DNA from: Halobacteriovorax sp.
GTDB lineage: Bacteria > Bdellovibrionota > Bacteriovoracia > Bacteriovoracales > Bacteriovoracaceae
Direction of reading: 5' to 3'
Length of the DNA: 54,805 nucleotides
Assembly: GCA_020048985.1 (NCBI GenBank)
Contig: JAIFLR010000039.1
Location: 1-54,805, forward strand
How positions within the stretch are numbered: position 1 is the first letter of the stretch; every line of letters starts with the position of its first letter. The translations under genes were made by a program, and so were the position numbers. Below, piece by piece: positions 48,931 through 54,805 of the stretch. The notes under the pieces were generated by a model that worked only from the letters and a program-made list of their open reading frames with translations, had not been told where the DNA came from and searched no databases.

Positions 48931-50970
48931 ATGAGAAACTACCTCTTTACCGCCCTGATACTCTCCGGCTGCTCTACTTTTCAACACCACCCTATGAACC
49001 TGCGGGAAATAGCGAGTACCAAACTTCAAAATTCAGAAATGTTTGACCTCAAACTTTCGCAAGACCTCATCTTTGCCAATGGTGCCAATTCCGTTGTTTT
49101 ACAAGTGGGAATCAAGAATCAAGACATTAATCCTGAGGATCTAAAGCTCATCAGTGATGCGCCTATGGAATCGGGAAAATTCACTGCCAAAGACGGGATT
49201 TATGCCATCACCATAAAACCCAAAGTAAAAAGCCCCAATTTAAAACTCATGGTGATTTGGAAAGATCAAATTAGTTCTACCATAGTGCTCAAAACAACAA
49301 TGAAGCCGCTATCCGACACGATGATCCCGCTTAAAAGCCCAAGTAACGAATCTGCCTGGATCTCGGGTCTGTATTATCAAAGGCAAGAGAATCTTCCTGC
49401 TGGTCAATTCGAAGGATTCCAGGTCGATAATCAAGGACCCAATCCCATCGTGAGTGCCCAGGATTCATCAAGACAATTTGATTTTGAATTTGAAGAGCAG
49501 GCCAGACAAAATATTTCAATGATGATTTCAGATGCACCGAACGGAACTGTCTCCCATACCATGCACAGTCTTTTTATGTTTTTTCCCAGGAAATATCTTC
49601 CTTACGCTGAAGTGAATAAAAAAGAAGTCACCGTAACACTTCCAACAGGTGAAAAAATGATGTTTGCTGAGTCAGGCGAGATCATTGACGGTGCCTTTGA
49701 AGAAGGTCCAGTAGATACGGGGCCCGACCGCTTTAAACGCACTTATGCAGATTTAAAATATCACGGTAAAGGAATTGTTCTCAGAGCAAATGCCAGAGGG
49801 CAGATGCCTCAGCAGGGACAATTTGAAGCGACCAAAATAGATATGGAGTATGGAATCAAATATTCCGCAGACGTTCTCATCATCAATGGTACAACTGGTC
49901 AGCGTTGTCGAAGACCCAAGATAGATTTCTGGCCATCTGAAGACGTGAGTCCCATTTTATTTAAATTCCCCAGTGATAAAGAATTTGATGTCTATCTAAA
50001 GGCTAAATGTAATTTTGGTATACCTGACTTGGGTAATGATCCAAAGCCTGCTTCGGAAGAAAATATCTCAGACCTCGTATCTGAGATTTGGAGTAAATGT
50101 CAAAATGCGGCTGATCTAAAATCATGTGTGGAACTGGAGGCGAGTTTCATCGAAAACGATGCCTCAAAGAGCAAAGTCAAATTTGAGCTAGAACTGATAC
50201 TTCTTGGAGCAAAAGAAAAAGAAAAGTTAGAAATTGAGGGAGTCATACAAAAAGAACTTGTCACCATTAGGGCCGCCCTACTTTCCGAAGCCACCTGGTT
50301 GGAGAAACAAAGTTGTCTTGAAAAATCAAAGACTCTTGTAAAATCCACCTTTCAATTTCATGACCTCAAGCAGTTAATACGGCCCAAGCTAGAGAAGAAC
50401 TGCGCCTCAATAAAAGAAGAGATGGACCAAATAGCCGCACGGGAAGTTTCTGGTTTTGACGAAAGACTTAAAGAGAATTTTGACTGGTCGACGATTTCCA
50501 CTAGCGATAAATTCATCTCCGAATGCCAAGCCAAAGCCCTCACCATGCTATCATCACGTAACCGCTACCACCAAACTCCCACAATCTATCTTGCTTCATT
50601 CAAATCCCTGTGCCAAAACGTGGAGTCATCCGAATCTTACAAGGCGTGGCTTCAAACTCAAGGAGCAGGGCTCGAGGAAAAAATATTTGCTCAAGTTATG
50701 ATTGAAGTAGAACTCAAAGGGGAAAAACAGGCCCAAAGCTGTCTAATAACTTATCCCGTTAACACACAACTAAACCGAATGAGGTATAAAACTCAGCGAG
50801 AAAACTGCTTAGTCGACAACTGGTATGCCATCGAAGCCGAGGCAGTAAAAACTGCGCAAGAAGATCCTCTCGTAAAGAAGGTGAACTTATCGCTAGAAAG
50901 TGTGAAAACCAAAGTCGCCATGGAGAGAAGAAGACTCCAATTAAAAATCATGAAAAAATACTTCCTCTAA
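48931..50970 (+). CDS. Large lipoprotein, unknown function
   Basis: 679 residues from ATG 48931, where a lipoprotein signal peptide begins (MRNYLFTALILSGCSTF). The frame is open 47 codons further upstream to 48790, but that extension has no signal and would bury the lipobox. The first 370 residues look beta-rich (Ig-like: VVLQVGIKNQDINPEDLKLIS; DGIYAITIKPKVKSP), and the rest is helical and highly charged with scattered Cys. No family recognised. Probably periplasmic, anchored to a membrane. Its stop abuts the stop of the convergent oxidoreductase gene. Confidence 0.75.
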   Translation: MRNYLFTALILSGCSTFQHHPMNLREIASTKLQNSEMFDLKLSQDLIFANGANSVVLQVGIKNQDINPEDLKLISDAPMESGKFTAKDGIYAITIKPKVKSPNLKLMVIWKDQISSTIVLKTTMKPLSDTMIPLKSPSNESAWISGLYYQRQENLPAGQFEGFQVDNQGPNPIVSAQDSSRQFDFEFEEQARQNISMMISDAPNGTVSHTMHSLFMFFPRKYLPYAEVNKKEVTVTLPTGEKMMFAESGEIIDGAFEEGPVDTGPDRFKRTYADLKYHGKGIVLRANARGQMPQQGQFEATKIDMEYGIKYSADVLIINGTTGQRCRRPKIDFWPSEDVSPILFKFPSDKEFDVYLKAKCNFGIPDLGNDPKPASEENISDLVSEIWSKCQNAADLKSCVELEASFIENDASKSKVKFELELILLGAKEKEKLEIEGVIQKELVTIRAALLSEATWLEKQSCLEKSKTLVKSTFQFHDLKQLIRPKLEKNCASIKEEMDQIAAREVSGFDERLKENFDWSTISTSDKFISECQAKALTMLSSRNRYHQTPTIYLASFKSLCQNVESSESYKAWLQTQGAGLEEKIFAQVMIEVELKGEKQAQSCLITYPVNTQLNRMRYKTQRENCLVDNWYAIEAEAVKTAQEDPLVKKVNLSLESVKTKVAMERRRLQLKIMKKYFL

Positions 50971-52002
50971 TCAGGGAATGAGCACCAATTTCCCCACCGT
51001 CATACCAGATTCAAGATCCCTATGCGCCTCACCTACTTTTTCCATTGGGTAACTCTTAATCAGAGGCGCCTTAATTTTTCCTTCATCAAACCACATTAAT
51101 AAATCAATCATCGCCTCATCTAAGAGATCTCTGCGGTCAAAAAGAAAAGAGAGATTAAAAGTAATCAGACTTTTATTTTCTGAAGTCATATTGAGTGGAT
51201 TAAAACGTGGAGTCTTTAAAAAATCAATAACAAGCTTAGGCCAGTTTACCTTGCCGCCTTTTTTAGGAAACATAGAGTGCGCACCGTAGGCCACGAGTTT
51301 CCCCGAAGGTGCCAGATGATCATAACTTTTCTGCAGAGTCTCCACCCCATTGGCATCAAAGGCCAGATCAACTCCGTGAGGCGCATGCTCCTGCACTTTC
51401 TTCCACAGATCTTCTTTTGATTTATCAATGATGAAATCACAGCCCAGATCTTTGAGAGTCTGTACTTTGTGAGATGAGCCCACCACACCAATGGTTTTAA
51501 TCCCTTTAATCTTACATAACTGAACTAGAGAACTTCCCACTCCTCCAGCTGCCGAATGAATGAGCGCCACCATACCAGGTCTAGTAACCACTATTTGCAG
51601 TAGAGCATGATAAGCAGTCATAAAGACTGCCGGGAATCCTGCGGCTTCTTCAAAGCTCATTTTCTCTGGGATAGCGTATAACTGGTGCTCGGGCACGCAC
51701 ACTTCTGAAGCGTAAGCATTGAAAAGTGAGACGCCAAAAACCTTGTCGCCCACTTTGAATTTTGTAACACCTGCTCCCACACTTTTTACGATTCCTGAAT
51801 ATTCAAAGCCTGGTGTGATGGGCCAGCCCACAAATTTCTTGGCCGATTCATAGAGTCCCCAGCGAATAATAATATCAGCGTAATTGATTCCAGAAGCTTT
51901 TACTTCCACAACCACCTCTGTAATATTTGCCTTAAGATCACTGAACTCTTCTATTTTCAGTTCCTTGTAATCGCCAGCTTTATGAATCACGACTTTTTTC
52001 AT
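50971..52002 (-). CDS. Zinc-independent MDR alcohol dehydrogenase / quinone reductase (VAT-1-like)
   Basis: 343 residues. The GroES-like N-terminal domain (ASGINYADIIIRWGLY, TPGFEYSGIVKSVG, FKVGDKVFGV) and Rossmann domain (LIHSAAGGVGSSLVQLCKIKG) place it in the medium-chain NADPH quinone oxidoreductase group, near VAT-1-like proteins. The catalytic zinc Cys/His set of true alcohol dehydrogenases is absent. It reduces quinones or enones with NADPH in the cytoplasm. Two GTTAGTA direct repeats lie just upstream and may bind a regulator. Confidence 0.92.
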   Translation of the reverse strand: MKKVVIHKAGDYKELKIEEFSDLKANITEVVVEVKASGINYADIIIRWGLYESAKKFVGWPITPGFEYSGIVKSVGAGVTKFKVGDKVFGVSLFNAYASEVCVPEHQLYAIPEKMSFEEAAGFPAVFMTAYHALLQIVVTRPGMVALIHSAAGGVGSSLVQLCKIKGIKTIGVVGSSHKVQTLKDLGCDFIIDKSKEDLWKKVQEHAPHGVDLAFDANGVETLQKSYDHLAPSGKLVAYGAHSMFPKKGGKVNWPKLVIDFLKTPRFNPLNMTSENKSLITFNLSFLFDRRDLLDEAMIDLLMWFDEGKIKAPLIKSYPMEKVGEAHRDLESGMTVGKLVLIP

Positions 52003-52014
52003 GTAATTAACCTA

Positions 52015-52030
52015 GTTAGTAGTGTTAGTA
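52015..52030. repeat. Direct repeat GTTAGTA x2, period 9 bp
   Basis: GTTAGTA at 52015-52021 and 52024-52030, 13-28 bases upstream of the oxidoreductase start at 52002. Spacing and position suit an operator; no regulator gene is adjacent. Confidence 0.35.
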
Positions 52031-52121
52031 TCATTTTGAAAAAAACTTTGGCCTTTGTTAAGTAGAAATACGAGTAACGCGTGGGTACCCTCTAGACTAT
52101 TGGCCCCTAAAAAGGAAAAAC

Positions 52122-52496
52122 ATGAAGCCTCTTCTTTTGTTGTTTTATGTCTTTCTTCTCTGCTCCACTGCTTACGCCCGCTCTCCCATGAAAATTGAAG
52201 GTTCTTGCAAAGGGACGCTTATTAACGGAACTCAGGTGAGTTATAAATACTTTTCAAATTTTGATGGCTGTAAAAAATCCAGCCAAGCAAGTCTATCCTT
52301 CACTTCAGGTCTTCAGGGAAAATTCAAAGGCAAGAGAAGCTTCACCGAGACTCAGGATATCTACGAAATGAAAGGTGGATATAAACTGATCTTCAAAAAC
52401 TCAACAGGCAACACTTCAGGGACTCTCATCTATCCCAAGAATCAATCTGTAACGACTCAATGTGAAGTGAGAGACTACGAGTATTCAGACTGCTAA
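52122..52496 (+). CDS. Small secreted Cys-containing protein, unknown function
   Basis: 124 residues with a Sec signal peptide (MKPLLLLFYVFLLCSTAYA). The mature part is beta-rich with four Cys (GSCKG, DGCKK, TTQCEV, YSDC), likely two disulfides, which fits a secreted stable domain. AAGG precedes the ATG by about seven bases. No family recognised. Ends in a hairpin shared with the convergent helicase gene. Confidence 0.72.
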   Translation: MKPLLLLFYVFLLCSTAYARSPMKIEGSCKGTLINGTQVSYKYFSNFDGCKKSSQASLSFTSGLQGKFKGKRSFTETQDIYEMKGGYKLIFKNSTGNTSGTLIYPKNQSVTTQCEVRDYEYSDC

Positions 52497-52526
52497 AGGC
52501 TTTCGCCCTTAGCTAAATAATTTTTT
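52492..52526 (+). terminator. Possible terminator between the small secreted protein and the helicase gene
   Basis: Stem GCTAAAGGC / GCCCTTAGC (one A-C mismatch, loop TTTC) spanning the stop codon, with T6 at 52521-52526. The T-run lies seven bases after the stem, so it is only a candidate. Confidence 0.4.
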
Positions 52527-53843
52527 AATCCATCCCATAAAACCACCAGATTTTTTCTCAGGCACCGGAGCAACCATATCTGACTTTAGAGTCAGCTTTA
52601 ATTTTGGTGCCGGACCTTCAGGATTAAAAGCAGCAGTTTTTTTGACTGGTTCTTTAGCTGGTTGTTTCACTGGTTGTTTATCGCTTACAGGACGTGGTCC
52701 ACGATCGGAAAATTTAGGAGCTGGAGCTGGAGCTGGGCGAACATCTCTTTCCGCCGGAGAAGTGACTCCGCGTAGTTTTTCAATCGCACGAATGCCTTGC
52801 TCATCTTTTACCGGAATAGCAAAAGTTGTGGCATGACCGCTCTTTCCGCGGCGGCCAGTTCGACCGATACGGTGGATATAATCTTCGGCTTCACGAGGAA
52901 CGTCATAGTTCACTACGTGGGCAACATCATCAACATCAATTCCGCGTCCCATTACGTCTGTAGCAACTAAGATGCGGTAGCGACCAGACTTGAACTCAGC
53001 AATGGCAGCCTCACGCTGCTCCTGAGTCAGGTCAGAATGGATATATGTCACATCATCTTTTTTACCATGGAGCGACCTCCAGACCTGATAAACACGTTCT
53101 TTGGATTTCGCAAAAATAATAATTGTGCCTGGCTCATCTTGAGCAAGTCTCATGAGAGCGGGCATTTTCTTCTCTTCATATAACCAAAGAAGTCTTTGTT
53201 CAATTTTAGGAGTTGAAGCTTCAGATTTTACAATCGTTACTTCTTTAGGATCATTCATTACACTGCGTGCAAGCTTCTCTACTCGAGGAGCAAAAGTCGC
53301 CGAGAACATTAGTGTCTGGCGTTGTTTAGGAATTTGTTCTGTAATGGTATCAATTTGTTTGGCAAACCCCATTTCCAACATTCTGTCGGCTTCATCAAAG
53401 ATTAGGCATTGAATAAAATCCAGCCAAACGTTTCCACGCTCTAAGTGATCACAAAGGCGGCCAGGTGTGGCGACGATGATATGTGGAGATGAAGCAAGAG
53501 CTTCTTTTTCAACAGGAATGGAAGCTCCACCAATACAAACTACAGTTCTGAGACCAAGTGGTTTACCAAATGCTTCAAACACAGCACCGGTTTGTTGAGC
53601 AATTTCACGCGTAGGAGAAAGGGCCAGAATGTAAGTGCCGTTTTTTCCTTTGAAGCGCTCAACGACTGGAATAACAAAACTTGCCGTTTTACCACTACCT
53701 GTTTGTGAAGAAACCAAAACATCAAGACCCTCCATCACTAGGGGAATTGATTGGCACTGAACAGGTGTAGGTGCTTTATATCCAGCGTTCTCGATAAGAG
53801 TCAGCATTTCTGAAGAGAGATTGAGTTCGTTCCAAGCGGTCAT
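52509..53843 (-). CDS. DEAD-box ATP-dependent RNA helicase
   Basis: 444 residues. Helicase motifs in order: Q motif (PTPVQCQSIP), I SSQTGSGKT, Ia PTREIA, Ib TPGRL, II DEAD, III SAT, IV IIFAKS, V ATDVMGRGID, VI HRIGRTGR. The C-terminal extension (about 370-444) is Pro/Lys-rich, disordered, and ends in a short amphipathic stretch (GGFMGWIKKLFS). It is of the RhlE/DeaD type, unwinding RNA in ribosome assembly or mRNA decay. AAGGA precedes the ATG. It follows the XRE regulator by 22 bases, possibly in one operon. Confidence 0.95.
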   Translation of the reverse strand: MTAWNELNLSSEMLTLIENAGYKAPTPVQCQSIPLVMEGLDVLVSSQTGSGKTASFVIPVVERFKGKNGTYILALSPTREIAQQTGAVFEAFGKPLGLRTVVCIGGASIPVEKEALASSPHIIVATPGRLCDHLERGNVWLDFIQCLIFDEADRMLEMGFAKQIDTITEQIPKQRQTLMFSATFAPRVEKLARSVMNDPKEVTIVKSEASTPKIEQRLLWLYEEKKMPALMRLAQDEPGTIIIFAKSKERVYQVWRSLHGKKDDVTYIHSDLTQEQREAAIAEFKSGRYRILVATDVMGRGIDVDDVAHVVNYDVPREAEDYIHRIGRTGRRGKSGHATTFAIPVKDEQGIRAIEKLRGVTSPAERDVRPAPAPAPKFSDRGPRPVSDKQPVKQPAKEPVKKTAAFNPEGPAPKLKLTLKSDMVAPVPEKKSGGFMGWIKKLFS

Positions 53844-53865
53844 TAAAATCCTTTTGACGACAGTA

Positions 53866-54129
53866 TCATTTCTTGGAGCATTTAAATAGCTCTGAAATGC
53901 GCTTACAGAAATTATCCTTCTCTTTGCCTTCTTCGAGGGAAAAGAGTTCGTTGACCGGCGTATTAAGCGCGAGTGAGAGTTTCAGTGCAATTTCCACTGA
54001 AGGATTTTTGCATCCTGATTCAATCGAAATAATTGTCTGACGAGAGCAGCCGACCATCTCCGCCAACTGCTGTTGTGATAGGTCGCCATTTTGCTGCCTA
54101 AGATGCTTAAGCTTGTTAGTGAGATTCAT
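53866..54129 (-). CDS. XRE-family helix-turn-helix regulator
   Basis: 87 residues. A classic Cro/CI HTH (residues about 6-60: LKHLRQQNGDLSQQQLAEMVGCSRQTIISIESG) with the YoaS/YgzD-like tail (KNPSVEIALKLSLALNTPVNELFSLEE). The C-terminal piece contains two Cys (NFCKRI, KCSKK) that might sense redox or metal. It very likely binds the 18-bp inverted repeat between it and the divergent ABC transporter gene, controlling both and itself. No Shine-Dalgarno; the -10 is exactly six bases before the ATG. Confidence 0.93.
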   Translation of the reverse strand: MNLTNKLKHLRQQNGDLSQQQLAEMVGCSRQTIISIESGCKNPSVEIALKLSLALNTPVNELFSLEEGKEKDNFCKRISELFKCSKK

Positions 54130-54135
54130 AAGAGC

Positions 54136-54164
54136 AGTGTAAACTAAACTTTACATCATGTCAA
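54136..54164 (-). promoter_or_regulatory. XRE gene promoter, leaderless geometry
   Basis: Minus strand: -35 TTGACA (54159-54164), 17-bp spacer, -10 TACACT (54136-54141), six bases to the ATG at 54129. The predicted +1 is the A of ATG. Confidence 0.7.
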
Positions 54165-54178
54165 GTTTAGTTTACACT
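54150..54178 (+). promoter_or_regulatory. ABC transporter promoter, leaderless geometry
   Basis: -35 TTTACA (54150-54155), 17-bp spacer, -10 TACACT (54173-54178), seven bases to the ATG at 54186. It overlaps the divergent XRE promoter face to face. Confidence 0.65.
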
Positions 54179-54185
54179 GCGTTTT

Positions 54186-54805
54186 ATGCAAACACTTAAA
54201 AAATTACTCAAACTTAGTCGACTAGAATGGCCGCTCCTTGGCTGGGGACTCTTTTTTTTAGCACTGAGCTCCGGTGCCCTGCTGGTCTACCCACACTCAA
54301 TTAAGCGCATTATTGATGAGGCCATCGCTCAAAAAGATCAATCACAACTCAACATGGCGGCCCTCTTTGCGCTTGGGGTTTTTGCGATTCAATCCATCAC
54401 TTCCGCGCTTCGTTATTATTTTTTTACTTTGGCCGGTGAAAAAACGGTTAAGCGTCTTCGAAGCAATTTGTTTAAACAAATTATGGGCCAGAACGTCACC
54501 TTCTTTGATCAGCAAAAGACCGGCGAACTCCTGGGTCGCCTCTCTAGTGATACCGCTGTCCTGCAAAACGCCCTGAGTGTCAATATTTCGATGCTAGTTC
54601 GGAGTCTGGTCCAGGCGATCGGTGGCGTCGTCATGCTTTTTTTAACTTCAGCAAAACTCACAGTTTTTATTTTAGTCATCATTCCTCCTCTGGGATTTCT
54701 CGCCGCTCGTTTTGGGAAAAAAGTGAAATCCATTTCCAAGCGCGCCCAGGACGCACTGGCCGCTTCATCAGGAGTGGCCGAAGAAAGTATCTCGGGAGTC
54801 AGGAC
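54186..54805 (+). CDS. ABC transporter, permease-ATPase type (partial, 5' end only)
   Basis: Open from ATG 54186 to the right edge (206 codons). The start MQTLKKLLKLSRLEWPLLGWG leads to a type I exporter transmembrane domain: two hydrophobic segments, then the coupling pattern RLRSNLFKQIMGQNVTFFDQQKTGELLGRLSSDTAVL and a further segment ending in AAR-GKKVKSISKRAQDA. This is the MsbA/LmrA/half-transporter fold; the ATPase domain lies beyond the window. It exports lipids, peptides or drugs. Control by the adjacent XRE protein through the inverted repeat suggests an inducible exporter. Confidence 0.9.
   Translation, partial: MQTLKKLLKLSRLEWPLLGWGLFFLALSSGALLVYPHSIKRIIDEAIAQKDQSQLNMAALFALGVFAIQSITSALRYYFFTLAGEKTVKRLRSNLFKQIMGQNVTFFDQQKTGELLGRLSSDTAVLQNALSVNISMLVRSLVQAIGGVVMLFLTSAKLTVFILVIIPPLGFLAARFGKKVKSISKRAQDALAASSGVAEESISGVR

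Larger units (their letters stand above)
54134..54180. promoter_or_regulatory. Inverted-repeat operator between the XRE and ABC transporter genes
   Basis: Perfect 18-bp arms (54134-54151 and 54163-54180), core AGTGTAAACTAAACTT and its complement, spacer 11 bp. The arms contain the -10 elements of both divergent promoters, so a bound regulator would block both. Confidence 0.8.

Overview
The window is a dense bacterial chromosome segment of moderate GC. Most neighbouring genes abut or overlap, and no gene-free stretch exceeds about 300 bases. I saw no rRNA, tRNA, CRISPR array or insertion sequence. The content suggests a Gram-negative with a complex, protease-rich envelope: a TonB-dependent receptor, TonB, many lipoproteins, three papain-like proteases, two large secreted metalloproteases and a non-flagellar MotA/MotB set. 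This fits the Bdellovibrionota (Bacteriovorax/Peredibacter-like predators). That assignment is inference from gene content; I made no database comparison.

Layout. 1-2643: an edge gene and a zinc-metalloprotease lipoprotein ending in a strong terminator. 2730-6845: a small secreted protein and a kup - TonB-receptor operon. 6897-13291: a seven-gene, translationally coupled lipid-modification operon (DUF1295, FAD oxidoreductase, DUF1365, two CFA-type methyltransferases, a CHI-like protein and a desaturase). 13292-13988: TonB. 14106-20670: a purine-catabolism block with urate hydroxylase PuuD fused to a blue-copper-like domain, hydroxyisourate hydrolase, and a giant fusion (malate-synthase-like, OHCU decarboxylase, beta-lactamase-family serine hydrolase, allantoicase) interrupted by one apparent frameshift. 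20667-30809: papain-like proteases, an acyltransferase, a YheT hydrolase, an S4 protein - methyltransferase operon, a SET protein, an SDF transporter and a rhomboid. 30811-38957: a minus-strand operon encoding a PEGA/TPR lipoprotein, MotA, MotB, a membrane protein that looks like FliF joined to FliG, a beta-barrel and a very large Ig/NHL lipoprotein. 39051-54805: housekeeping and mixed genes (rlmF, rlmN, DUF475, a BdbC/BdbD-like pair, an aminotransferase, a DEAD-box helicase), ending in a divergent XRE regulator / ABC transporter pair around an 18-bp inverted repeat.

Three systems stand out. First, the purine block covers urate to ureidoglycolate or glyoxylate in only three genes. It contains no recognisable allantoinase, and a beta-lactamase-family domain sits in the fusion exactly between the enzymes before and after the allantoinase step. 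Second, the MotAB / FliF-FliG-like / OMP / NHL operon looks like an undescribed envelope-spanning ion-driven machine. Third, several genes carry a -10 hexamer about six bases before the start codon and no Shine-Dalgarno, which points to leaderless transcription alongside normal SD-led genes.
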